A stretch of 64,000 bases of DNA from positions 1 to 64,000 of the forward strand of contig NZ_JAKCMI010000026.1 in assembly GCF_021412585.1 (NCBI RefSeq), read 5' to 3'. Below, piece by piece: positions 36,352-44,936 of this stretch. Below the pieces are notes generated by a model. It did not search any database, was not told the origin of the DNA, and saw only the letters and a list, made by a program, of their open reading frames with translations. Each line of letters begins with the position of its first letter. The first letter of the stretch is position 1. Source of the DNA: Halomonas alkalisoli (GTDB taxonomy: Bacteria; Pseudomonadota; Gammaproteobacteria; Pseudomonadales; Halomonadaceae). The position numbers and the translations under genes are program-made.

Positions 36352-36654
36352 CTAACAGCACTTGAAATGATCCAGCGGCGAGCGCTCCATGCCCATGCGG
36401 CGGTGCCAGTCGTGGAAGCGCTCGAGCAATAGCGGCTGGAGCTCCAGGGTGTAGTAGGCGGCCGGATTGGGTACGCCCATCATCTCGGAGAACACCAGCA
36501 GCATGAACAGGTCGTCCTCGTCTCGCCGTGCCCGGGCAATTGCACCGCGGTAGCGCGAAGAGTAGACCTCCTCCGCGAAGAAACGGGCCTGGCCGAGCCA
36601 GGCCCGAATCCGTTCGAGACGAGGATCATGACCGCTGCCATGATCGTCGTGCAT
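36352..36654 (-). CDS. cory-CC-star family protein
   Basis: A 100-residue helical protein ending ...DHFKCC followed at once by the stop codon, the feature that gives the family its name. The core reads RFFAEEVYSSRYRGAI and LLVFSEMMGVPNPAAYYTLE. I recall such proteins being encoded beside ArsA-type ATPases, as here. The function is unknown; the C-terminal Cys pair could bind metal or be modified. Confidence 0.75.
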   Translation of the reverse strand: MHDDHGSGHDPRLERIRAWLGQARFFAEEVYSSRYRGAIARARRDEDDLFMLLVFSEMMGVPNPAAYYTLELQPLLLERFHDWHRRMGMERSPLDHFKCC

Positions 36655-36671
36655 ACGCTAATCCTCCACTG

Positions 36672-38351
36672 TCAATTGTCGGCCTGCTCGGCCATCTCGG
36701 CCCGCGAACGCTTGAGGGCCGACGCGCACTCCATGGCCACCATGATCGCGGCAATCAACACCACGATATCGACAATCAGCAGGAAATAGTTGCCCTGCTC
36801 GAAGAAGGTGCGCAGCTGGATCAGCAGGGCCGCTATGGTCATTACCAGCAGGAAGCAGAGCGGCACCAGCGTGTACCACATGGGACGACGCAGGCGCACC
36901 AGCATCACGGTGATGACCAACAGCGTCAGGCCGGCAAGCAGCTGGTTGGTGGTGCCGAAGAGCGGCCAGATGATCATGCCACCGGTGCCGTCGGCGCCAC
37001 CGGCACCGAAGGCCAGCAACAGGCAGCTGCCCACCGCCAGCAGGGTTGCCGGCGCGTTCTTCTTCATCCAGGGCTGGTTATAGATCTCGCCCCACTCCTG
37101 GAAGATATAACGCTGCAGACGCAGCCCGGTATCCATGGTGGTGCCGGCAAACAGCGCCGCCATCACCGTGAGCAGGGTCGCCGCGGTCGCTTCCGGCAGG
37201 CCAAGGCCATTGTGGATCATGAAGGCACCGCCTTCGACGAAGGCCGTCACGCCACCGGCCCCGAAGGCGGTATACATGGCTTCCCAGTCGGCGAAGGTCG
37301 CAAAGCCGGCCGTGGCGGCCAGGATCGCGGCGAGTGCCAGCATGCCTTCGCCCACGGCCCCGAAATAGCCCACGAAACGAGCGTCGGTTTCCTTGTTGAG
37401 CTGCTTGGAGGTGGTGCCCGAAGAGACCAGTCCGTGGAACCCCGAGATGGCACCACAGGCGATGGTGACGAACAGCAGCGGCAGCATCGAGGGCGTCCCG
37501 GCGGGCACGTTGTCGTTGACCATCGGTGCCACCAGGGTCGGGTTGAGCAACAGGATGGCACCGTAGAGGACGATCAGGCCGATGAACAGCTGGAGTCCGT
37601 TGATATAGTCACGTGGCTGTAGCAGCACCCACACCGGCAACAGCGAAGCGATGGCCGCGTAGGCAAAGAGAATCAGGATCCATACCGCATTGCCGGAAAG
37701 CCCGGCCACCTCGGCGGGCATCTGCAACGGTACGGAGGGCCCGATACCGATCAGGGCATAGAGCGCAATGACACCGATGATCGAGACCATGGGCAGGCTC
37801 AGCATGCGGCGATAGATCAGTTGCCCGATGATCAATGCGACCAGGATCGCGCCCCAGACCGGCACCACGGCGCTGGAGAAGTTCATCATCAGGCCCGCGA
37901 TCACCACGGCGAATACCGCATTGACCATCAGCAGCACGAGGAAGATGACGATCATGAAGATGCTGCGGGCGCGCTTGCCGACCACGTCGCCGGTCAAGGC
38001 CCCGACGGACTTGGCCCTGTTGCGTACGCTGGCCCAGATGGCGCCGAAGTCATGCACACCGGCAAAGAAGATGGTCCCGAAGACCACCCAGAGAAAGGCC
38101 GGAAGCCAGCCCCAGATCACGGCGATGGCGGGCCCCACGATGGGAGCCGCCCCGGCCACCGAGGTGAAGTGATGCCCCCAGAGGATGAAGCGATTGGTTG
38201 GCACGAAGTCAACGCCATCTTCGTACTCGTGGGCGGGCGTCCTGAAATCCGGGTCCAGGCGGTAGATCTTCTCGGCGATGAACTTGGAGTACAGGAAGTA
38301 CCCCGCCGCCATCGCGGCAAGACCCAGGACCAATAAAACGATTGCGCTCAT
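36672..38351 (-). CDS. cstA: Carbon starvation protein A / pyruvate transporter family
   Basis: A 559-residue integral membrane protein with about 16 helices. The CstA family includes peptide and pyruvate transporters induced on carbon depletion. Diagnostic blocks are NRFILWGHHFTSVAGAAPI, GIGPSVPLQMPAE and SGFHGLVSSGTTSKQL. It is shorter than E. coli CstA (701) and nearer the short pyruvate-transporter-like form. The start MSAIVLLVLGLAAM follows an AAAGGAG site. It heads a three-gene operon with cory-CC-star and the ArsA ATPase. Confidence 0.93.
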   Translation of the reverse strand: MSAIVLLVLGLAAMAAGYFLYSKFIAEKIYRLDPDFRTPAHEYEDGVDFVPTNRFILWGHHFTSVAGAAPIVGPAIAVIWGWLPAFLWVVFGTIFFAGVHDFGAIWASVRNRAKSVGALTGDVVGKRARSIFMIVIFLVLLMVNAVFAVVIAGLMMNFSSAVVPVWGAILVALIIGQLIYRRMLSLPMVSIIGVIALYALIGIGPSVPLQMPAEVAGLSGNAVWILILFAYAAIASLLPVWVLLQPRDYINGLQLFIGLIVLYGAILLLNPTLVAPMVNDNVPAGTPSMLPLLFVTIACGAISGFHGLVSSGTTSKQLNKETDARFVGYFGAVGEGMLALAAILAATAGFATFADWEAMYTAFGAGGVTAFVEGGAFMIHNGLGLPEATAATLLTVMAALFAGTTMDTGLRLQRYIFQEWGEIYNQPWMKKNAPATLLAVGSCLLLAFGAGGADGTGGMIIWPLFGTTNQLLAGLTLLVITVMLVRLRRPMWYTLVPLCFLLVMTIAALLIQLRTFFEQGNYFLLIVDIVVLIAAIMVAMECASALKRSRAEMAEQADN

Positions 38352-38669
38352 TCTGGTCGGCTCCTTTGCAAGGATTCTTGGTTCTTTTCGGCTCACGTGT
38401 TGCGCGAGCGGTGGCGCGTGCAGTGCCGAATCACTGCACGTTCGAGGATGAATTGCGCGAGGCCGACATCATCCGGAAATGCCGTGGAACACCCAAAGCC
38501 TAGACCACGAATGGCCTCTCTCACCATGCCTGTGCACGAATGCCATACCATGGCGGTCAACAGGGAGTGCCGCTGCCTTCCGCCTAGTCAAAGGTCTTAA
38601 TGTCCTTACCAAGGCGAACACGTTACGCTGCCTTCAACGTCAGACGCTTTCCAGAATATCGAGACTCCC
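38352..38669. promoter_or_regulatory. Divergent intergenic region with an inverted repeat ahead of cstA
   Basis: About 318 bp between cstA and the small membrane-protein gene. It contains a perfect inverted repeat, CGTGCAGTG-CCGAAT-CACTGCACG (38417-38440), 66 bases before the cstA ATG, which may be an operator or a leader hairpin. Nothing else definite is visible. Confidence 0.5.
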
Positions 38670-38957
38670 ATGCAAGAGATCCTGCTTCACTTCGCCATGG
38701 CCGCCACCTTCGGCGCCTTCACCGGCTCGCTGTTCCGCCTGACACGCCGGCCCGGCTATGAGCGCCCCTTCATGTTCCCGGTCGTGGGCCTGATTGCCGG
38801 CATCACCGCCTACATGATCTTTTATGTCCTGGCGTCGACCACCGGCGCACCGACCTGGCTGCTGCCCATACTCATCGTGCTTCAGGTCTGGCTGTGGCTG
38901 GGGCCATGGGGACCCAAGTTCAAGCGACTCGAAAAGAACGGGGACGAAGGCCGATAG
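38670..38957 (+). CDS. Small two-helix membrane protein of unknown function
   Basis: A 95-residue protein with hydrophobic segments at about 35-57 and 60-80 and a basic C-terminal tail (KFKRLEKNGDEGR). I do not recognise the family. It is divergent from cstA and 174 bp before the receiver gene. Confidence 0.6.
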   Translation: MQEILLHFAMAATFGAFTGSLFRLTRRPGYERPFMFPVVGLIAGITAYMIFYVLASTTGAPTWLLPILIVLQVWLWLGPWGPKFKRLEKNGDEGR

Positions 38958-39131
38958 CGCCGTCGTCTCTTGCCCTTTCCCTATTCCGTGCTTCCCATCT
39001 GCCCGTTGTGATGGCGGGCTTTCAGTCGTTGCCGTCCGGGCCCTCCTGCCAAGGTCGTCTTTGCCGGCCTCCCCGCGCCCACTAGACTGATCAGCAACAA
39101 GGTATAAAAGATCCCATATAAGGAGTATCCG

Positions 39132-39503
39132 ATGGCCAAGGTGCTGGTGGTAGACGATGAACCCAACATCGTTCTGTCGATCGAGTTCCTGATGCAGCAG
39201 GCCGGCTTCGATGTGGCCACCGCCGAGGATGGCGAAAGCGCACTGCAGAGCGTCGCGGAAACGCCACCGGATCTGATCCTGCTCGATATCAGCCTGCCAG
39301 GCATCAGTGGCTTCGATGTGCTGGAGCAGCTGCGCGGCGACCCACAGCATGCCAGGCTGCCGATCATCATGCTCACGGCCCACGGCCGCGAGGTCGAGCG
39401 TGAAAAGGGGCTGGCTCTGGGGGCCGACGACTATGTGACCAAGCCCTTCTCCACCCAGGCCCTGGTCGAGAAGGTCAAGGCCCTGCTCAGCGAGGATGCC
39501 TGA
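39132..39503 (+). CDS. Single-domain response regulator
   Basis: A 123-residue CheY-like receiver with DD at positions 8-9, phospho-acceptor D52 in [17 protein letters not shown] with the conserved Thr, and the Lys of YVTKPFS. No output domain follows. An AAGGAG site precedes the ATG, and the stop shares one base with the next ATG. Its position upstream of the symporter-kinase suggests it is a phosphorylation target of that kinase, perhaps acting on the exonuclease protein. Confidence 0.92.
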   Translation: MAKVLVVDDEPNIVLSIEFLMQQAGFDVATAEDGESALQSVAETPPDLILLDISLPGISGFDVLEQLRGDPQHARLPIIMLTAHGREVEREKGLALGADDYVTKPFSTQALVEKVKALLSEDA

Positions 39504-41566
39504 TGATGCGGGGCAAGCTCCCGAAGCGTCAGCGTTTGATCGGCCTGTGGCTGCTGCTCAGCGGTATCAGTATCTTCGGCGGGGCCATCTTTGCCGCCTG
39601 GCTGGATAGCCTCTTCCAGCCGCAGGGGCTGGCCCGGCTGGTGCTCTGGCTGGGCTGCTTCTCCGGCGGCGGCACGATCTTCCTGGTGGGGCTGCTGCTC
39701 GAGAGAATGCTCTTCACCCCCTTGCGCCACCTGCAGGTTCAACTCGCCCGCCTCGTCGCCAACCCCGACGCCCGTGAGGACTACCCTCCAGAGGGCTGGC
39801 TGCGCGGCCTGGGCCCCGATCTCATGCGGGTTCGCGAAGCCTGGCGTGCCGACCGCCAGCGCCTGGCCACCGCCCACGCCGAGGGCGCCCGCAGTGCCGC
39901 GCGCATCCGCCAGGAGCTCGAGACGCTGCTGCAGGTCCTCGATACCCCCCTGCTGCTCAGCGATCATCACCGACGCCTGTTGCTGTTCAACCAGGCGGCC
40001 GAAACGCTCTTCGGCGATAACCCCGGCCTCGGGCTCGGCAAGCGCCTCGACGCCCTGCTGCCGGTCTCCAGCCTTCAGGACGCCCTGGCCCAGCTGCCGG
40101 AAGATGGCGCCCCCCGTGAGCTGCTGATCCCCTGCGACGAGCGCTGGCTGCACGTGGTGATGCGTCGCGTGCCCAACAGCAACGGCGAAACGCTGCTCAC
40201 GCTGACCGATGCCACCGCCGCCTGGACCAGCGAGATGGGCGCCCGGGCCGGGCTCGCCGACATGCTGCCGCCCCTGCGGCGCCACGGGGCCAGCTTGAGC
40301 AGCGCCGCTGAGGCGCTGAGCAGCGCGCGCCATGCCGGCCGGCTGGACGATACCCTTCGCACCCGTCTCGAGTCCGTGATCGATGAGGAGAGCCAGGCCC
40401 TGGGCCAGGGCATCGAAAGTCTCGGCAAGCTAATCGAGGACATGCAGCAGCAGGGTGAGCGCCTGGTGCCGCTGTGGTCCAACGACCTCTGGCAGTCGCT
40501 CAATGAACGGCTCGGCGACGACCCGCTGGAAGTCCTGCCCATCGGCATGCCCGCCTGGTTCAAGGGCGACGCCCCGGCGCTGCTGGTACTGCTGGAATCC
40601 CTGCTGGAGCGCCTGCGGCACCATGCCGGTACCACCTCCTTCGAGGGCGAGATGCTGCTCGGCAACCGGCGTGTCTATCTCGACCTGATCTGGCCCGGCA
40701 AGCCGCTCTCCCAGCGCGAGCTGGCGACCTGGAGCGACCAGCGTCTCGACGCCCTGCCGCTGTCGCCCCGTGTCGGTGACCTGCTGCGCCAGCACGCCAG
40801 CGATGCCTGGAGCCTGGCCGACAGTGACGGCAAGTACGCCAGGCTGCGCTTGCCACTCCCCGCCGTGGAAAGAGTCGGCGCCCCCCGCACGCCGGCGGCA
40901 CCGCGCCCCGAATTCCATGACTTCGGCATCGCCGACCTGCCGCCGCCCGATGCCGAACTCGCCCGCAGGCCCCTGCGTGCCCTGGAGATCGTGGCCTTCG
41001 ATACCGAAACCACGGGCCTCGAACTGCGCCGCGGCGACACGGTGATCAGCATCGGCGCCTGCCGTATCGTCAACGCCAGGCTGCTGGCCAGCGACGTCTT
41101 CGACGTTCGGGTCGACCCCGGCAAGCCGATCCCCCCGGCCAGCACGGCGATCCACGGCCTCACCGACAGTGACGTCAGCGGCGCTCCCCCGCTGCCGGTC
41201 CTGCTGCCGCGCTTTCGCAACTACATCGGCGACGCGGTGGTACTGGCGCACAACGCCGCCTTCGACCTGCTCGCGTTGCAGCCCCCGGGGGCCAGCGTCA
41301 CCCTGGATATGCCGGTGCTGGATACCCTGCTCATATCGCGGGCCCTGGACGAGAGCCTGGATGGACATGACCTGGATACCCTGGCCGATCGATATAGCCT
41401 CCGATTCCCTCCCGGGACGCGACACACCGCGCTGGGCGACGCCCGGGTCACGGCGGAGCTGTGGCTGGCCCTGCTTCCACGCCTCGAAGCGAGGGGGATC
41501 GAAACCCTGGAGCAGGCGCTCGCGCTGCAGGCCAGCGCCTTCGACAGGGAGGACGCCTGCACATGA
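39503..41566 (+). CDS. Membrane-anchored PAS/kinase-like protein fused to a DnaQ-type 3'-5' exonuclease
   Basis: A 687-residue fusion. Two N-terminal membrane helices (about 12-32 and 44-66) lead to a HAMP-like segment, a PAS-like region (about 135-245) and a helical region (about 250-460) that resembles a sensor-kinase body but shows no H-box or ATP-binding motifs. The last 200 residues are a DEDDh exonuclease like the DNA polymerase III epsilon subunit: Exo I FDTETTGLE, Exo II AHNAAFDL, Exo III HTALGDARVTAE. The catalytic residues look intact. It overlaps the receiver gene upstream and the small membrane gene downstream (ATGA), so the four genes at 39132-44512 form one unit. Confidence 0.85.
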   Translation: MMRGKLPKRQRLIGLWLLLSGISIFGGAIFAAWLDSLFQPQGLARLVLWLGCFSGGGTIFLVGLLLERMLFTPLRHLQVQLARLVANPDAREDYPPEGWLRGLGPDLMRVREAWRADRQRLATAHAEGARSAARIRQELETLLQVLDTPLLLSDHHRRLLLFNQAAETLFGDNPGLGLGKRLDALLPVSSLQDALAQLPEDGAPRELLIPCDERWLHVVMRRVPNSNGETLLTLTDATAAWTSEMGARAGLADMLPPLRRHGASLSSAAEALSSARHAGRLDDTLRTRLESVIDEESQALGQGIESLGKLIEDMQQQGERLVPLWSNDLWQSLNERLGDDPLEVLPIGMPAWFKGDAPALLVLLESLLERLRHHAGTTSFEGEMLLGNRRVYLDLIWPGKPLSQRELATWSDQRLDALPLSPRVGDLLRQHASDAWSLADSDGKYARLRLPLPAVERVGAPRTPAAPRPEFHDFGIADLPPPDAELARRPLRALEIVAFDTETTGLELRRGDTVISIGACRIVNARLLASDVFDVRVDPGKPIPPASTAIHGLTDSDVSGAPPLPVLLPRFRNYIGDAVVLAHNAAFDLLALQPPGASVTLDMPVLDTLLISRALDESLDGHDLDTLADRYSLRFPPGTRHTALGDARVTAELWLALLPRLEARGIETLEQALALQASAFDREDACT

Positions 41567-41775
41567 GCGAATCCAGGAACGAAACCCGCACCCATGCGCG
41601 ACTGATCACCTTGATCTGCCTGGCCGCCCTGCTGTTCTCGCCTCCTCTGGTACTGATCTTCGATCGCCCCGCCGAGCAAGGCCTGTCGTGGTTGCCCCTC
41701 TATCTTTTCGTCGTCTGGCTGATAGTGATCGGGCTGGCCGCCTGGCTGATGGAACACCGGCAGGAGGATAGCTGA
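41563..41775 (+). CDS. Small membrane protein partner of the symporter-kinase
   Basis: A 70-residue protein with two hydrophobic helices (about 14-30 and 44-62). Its ATG overlaps the preceding stop (ATGA) and it ends 4 bases before the symporter-kinase start. Its size and position recall the small DUF485/DUF4212 proteins that accompany sodium:solute symporters; I infer an accessory role. Confidence 0.75.
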   Translation: MSESRNETRTHARLITLICLAALLFSPPLVLIFDRPAEQGLSWLPLYLFVVWLIVIGLAAWLMEHRQEDS

Positions 41776-41779
41776 CGCG

Positions 41780-44512
41780 ATGAGAACCGATCCGGTGGTG
41801 CTGACGGTCGCCTTCGGCTACCTGGCGCTGCTGTTCGTCATTGCCGCCTGGGGCGACCGGCGTGCCGAACAGGGCCGCTCGGTGATCGGGTCGCCCACCG
41901 TCTACGCCCTGTCAATTGCGGTCTACTGCACCGCCTGGACCTTCTATGGCAGCGTCGGGCGTGCCGCCGAGTCCGGCCCCAGCTTTCTGTTGATCTACCT
42001 GGGCCCGACCCTGGCCATGCTCATGGCCCCCTTCATGATTCGCAAGATGGTGCGCATCGCCAGCACCCAGCGCATCACCTCCATTGCCGACTTCATCAGC
42101 GCCCGCTACGGCAAGAGTTCGAGCCTCGGCGCCCTGGTGGCACTGATCGCCCTGATCGGCATCACCCCCTATATCGCCCTGCAGCTCAAGGCCATCACCC
42201 TGAGCCATGCCGTGCTGGTCAACTATCCGGAAGCCGCCGACTTCCGCCTGGCCGACGAAAGCTTCTGGGTCGACAAGTCCTTCTGGGTCGCCCTGGTCCT
42301 GGCGGTGTTCATCATCCTGTTCGGAACCCGCCACCTGGACGCCAGTGAGCGCCACGAAGGCATGGTGGCGGCGATTGCCTTCGAGTCGCTGGTCAAGCTG
42401 GTCGCCTTCCTGACCGTCGGCGTATTCGTGGTGTTCGTGCTGTTCAATGGCCCGATGGACCTCTTCAGCCAGGTGGCCGAGAGCCCGCGACTGGTGGGAG
42501 CCCTGGGTCTCGATGCGGTGCCGGGCGGCGCAACCGGCTGGGTCGGCACCCTGGTGCTGGCGTTCCTGGCGTTCCTCACCCTGCCCCGCCAGTTCCAGGT
42601 GCTGGTGGTGGAGAACGTGGACGAACGCCACCTCAGGCGCGCCAGCTGGCTCTTCCCGCTCTACCTGGTCGCCATCAACCTGTTCGTGATTCCCATTGCG
42701 ATGGCTGGAATGCTGCTGCCCTTCGGCAACAGTGACCCGGATAGCTTCGTGCTGACGCTGCCCCTCTCTGCAGGGCTCGAGGGCATACCCCTGCTGGTCT
42801 TCATCGGCGGTCTCTCGGCGGCAACCGGCATGGTGATCGTCGAGACCATCGCCCTCTCTACCATGGTCAGCAATCAGCTGGTGATGCCGCTGCTGCTGCG
42901 CTCCAAGCGCCTGCAGCTCAGCTCCCAAGGCGAGCTGGCCGGCTGGCTGCTGGGCATTCGCCGGGTGGCCATCGTGCTGATCCTGCTGCTGGGCTACCTC
43001 TACCATGCGCTGATCGGCGACTCTTACAGCCTGGTCACCATTGGCCTGGTCTCCTTCGCCGCCGCCGCCCAGTTCGCACCCGCCTTGTTGATCGGCATGT
43101 ACTGGCGCGGCGCCACCCGAGTGGGCGCCAGCCTGGGCCTGATCGCCGGCTTCCTGATCTGGGTCTACACCCTGCTGCTGCCCGGCTTCGCCCAGTCGGG
43201 GTGGCTCGATCCCGACTTCCTCGAACGGGGGCTCTGGGGGGTGGGCTGGCTGCGCCCCTATGCGTTGTTCGGCCTCGAGGGCTGGGACATCTACAGCCAC
43301 TCGCTGCTGTGGAGCATGCTGGCCAACGTCGGCATCCTGGTCGGCGTTTCCCTGTTTACCCGCCAGAGCCCGCTGGAGCAGACCCAGGCGGCGCTGTTCA
43401 CCAATGCCATGAACCCGGGGCTGCAGCACACCTCCCTGTGGCGTGGCCAGACCACCCGCGGCGAACTCCAGAGCCTGCTCAGCCGCTACCTGGGGGCCAA
43501 CGCCACCGCCCGGATACTCGCCGACCAGAAGAGCAGCCGGGACAACTCCGACCCGGCCCCCCCGGCGATGATCGCCCGCGCCGAACAGGCCCTGTCGGGG
43601 GCACTGGGCAGCGCCTCGGCAAGGGTGCTGATCAACTCCGTGGTGCGTGGCGAGGCCCTGGACCTGGAGTCGATCCTGAGCATTCTCGACACCACCTCCC
43701 AGACGCTCGAGTACAACCGCCGTCTCGAACAGAAGTCCAACGAGCTGGCCAAGATCGGCGAGGAGTTGCGTACCGCCAACGAGCGCCTGCGCGAGCTCGA
43801 CCGACTGAAGGACGAGTTCGTCGCCATGGTCAGCCATGAACTCCGTACACCGCTCACCTCGATACGCGCCTTCGCCGAGATCCTGCGCGACGGCAAGGAC
43901 CTGCCGGAGGACAAGCGCATTCATTTCCTCGAAGTGGTGGTGCTGGAAAGCCAGCGGCTCTCCCGCCTGATCGAGGAGATACTCGACCTGGCGCGGCTGG
44001 AAAGCGGCAGGCTGACCCTGACGCCGCAGAAGCTGGACCTGGTGTCGTTGACCCGGCACAGCGTCGACGCCGTCCACCGCCTGCAGGAAGACCGCGGGGT
44101 AACGCTGCAGCTGGATATCGACATGGATGAAGCGCCAGTCATCGGCGACCCGGACCGCCTGGAGCAGGTCATCATCAACCTGCTCGACAATGCCGGGAAA
44201 TTTGCCGACGACGACGATCCCAAGGTTCGCCTCCACCTGACGCGGCACAAGGAGCACTTTCGACTCAGCGTGGAGGACAACGGCCCCGGCATCGCCGCGG
44301 AGGAGCGCGAGCGGGTCTTCGAGAAATTCCACCAGATCAAGCGCTTGAGCAGCAGCGCCGGCAAGGCCAAGGGGCGCCCCAGGGGAAGCGGCCTCGGCTT
44401 GCCGATCAGCCGTGGGATCGTCGCTCACCTGGGCGGCAGGCTCTGGGTAGAGGACGCCCCCCAGCTCGAGGGTGCCTGTCTGGTCATGGAGCTACCCCAA
44501 GCGCCGGAGTGA
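41780..44512 (+). CDS. Sodium:solute symporter-histidine kinase fusion (CrbS/MxtR-like)
   Basis: A 910-residue sensor. Residues 1-540 form an SSF (SLC5) transporter domain with about 13 helices (YCTAWTFYGSVGRAAESG, FISARYGKSSSLGA). A cytoplasmic linker follows at the place of the STAC domain of such kinases, then a coiled coil, HisKA with SHELRTPLTSIR (His686), and a HATPase with N box NLLDNAGKF, G1 DNGPGI and G2 GSGLGLPISRG. CrbS and MxtR control acetate use (acs) through a LuxR-type regulator in Vibrio and Pseudomonas. That regulator is not adjacent here; the single-domain receiver at 39132 is. Confidence 0.9.
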   Translation: MRTDPVVLTVAFGYLALLFVIAAWGDRRAEQGRSVIGSPTVYALSIAVYCTAWTFYGSVGRAAESGPSFLLIYLGPTLAMLMAPFMIRKMVRIASTQRITSIADFISARYGKSSSLGALVALIALIGITPYIALQLKAITLSHAVLVNYPEAADFRLADESFWVDKSFWVALVLAVFIILFGTRHLDASERHEGMVAAIAFESLVKLVAFLTVGVFVVFVLFNGPMDLFSQVAESPRLVGALGLDAVPGGATGWVGTLVLAFLAFLTLPRQFQVLVVENVDERHLRRASWLFPLYLVAINLFVIPIAMAGMLLPFGNSDPDSFVLTLPLSAGLEGIPLLVFIGGLSAATGMVIVETIALSTMVSNQLVMPLLLRSKRLQLSSQGELAGWLLGIRRVAIVLILLLGYLYHALIGDSYSLVTIGLVSFAAAAQFAPALLIGMYWRGATRVGASLGLIAGFLIWVYTLLLPGFAQSGWLDPDFLERGLWGVGWLRPYALFGLEGWDIYSHSLLWSMLANVGILVGVSLFTRQSPLEQTQAALFTNAMNPGLQHTSLWRGQTTRGELQSLLSRYLGANATARILADQKSSRDNSDPAPPAMIARAEQALSGALGSASARVLINSVVRGEALDLESILSILDTTSQTLEYNRRLEQKSNELAKIGEELRTANERLRELDRLKDEFVAMVSHELRTPLTSIRAFAEILRDGKDLPEDKRIHFLEVVVLESQRLSRLIEEILDLARLESGRLTLTPQKLDLVSLTRHSVDAVHRLQEDRGVTLQLDIDMDEAPVIGDPDRLEQVIINLLDNAGKFADDDDPKVRLHLTRHKEHFRLSVEDNGPGIAAEERERVFEKFHQIKRLSSSAGKAKGRPRGSGLGLPISRGIVAHLGGRLWVEDAPQLEGACLVMELPQAPE

Positions 44513-44620
44513 ACACAGCGCCGCGACTATTATGCTGCAACTGCTAAAGAACGACTCCTGCCTGCCGATATCCCCTACTGCCGGCAAGGCATAACGAAAC
44601 TGCCTGCCCAAGCGTTCAGC

Positions 44621-44786
44621 TAGGAGCCTGTCGGATTTGACCGATCGTCACGAGAGATTTGGATTTCGAGACAAGTTTATCGATCTGATGAGGCGAATAG
44701 CCCGCTATTTAACGAATCAGATCGAATGAAATTGGCCGAAAGACCGGATCTCGCAGTAGATCAGCGTTAAGTCCGACAGGCTCCTA
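44621..44786. mobile_element. MITE-like element with terminal inverted repeats
   Basis: This 166-bp element begins TAGGAGCCTGTCGGA and ends with the exact reverse complement TCCGACAGGCTCCTA. Inside, CGATCTGAT (44680s) and ATCAGATCG (44717 onwards) pair around GAATAG-CCCG-CTATTT, so the whole element can fold into one long imperfect hairpin. It has no gene and is more AT-rich than its surroundings. Terminal GAGCCTGTCGG-type ends suggest mobilisation by a resident transposase. The rest of the 424-bp gap 44513-44936 shows nothing definite. Confidence 0.75.
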
Positions 44787-44936
44787 GCCCGACTTACGCC
44801 CAATAACGACAAGAATCCGCAAGCAGGCCGCTGCCGTGACGCGACGCTGGCACAGACCGGTGCACGCCACGATTCGCTGCTTCGTCAAATACTCGCCCTG
44901 AGACAAGTAACGTCCCATAGAGAGAGCTCCTCCCTA

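Noticed and set aside
41912..44428. 838-codon open frame on the minus strand opposite the symporter-kinase
   Set aside because: It is a by-product of GC-rich codon bias; its protein is Gln/His/Gly-rich with no fold, while the plus strand encodes a complete kinase.
44837..44870. Possible sigma-54 promoter (CTGGCACAGACCGGTGCA) before the chemoreceptor
   Set aside because: The GG and GC elements are 11 rather than 10 bases apart and the -12 lacks TTGC, so the spacing is wrong for sigma-54.
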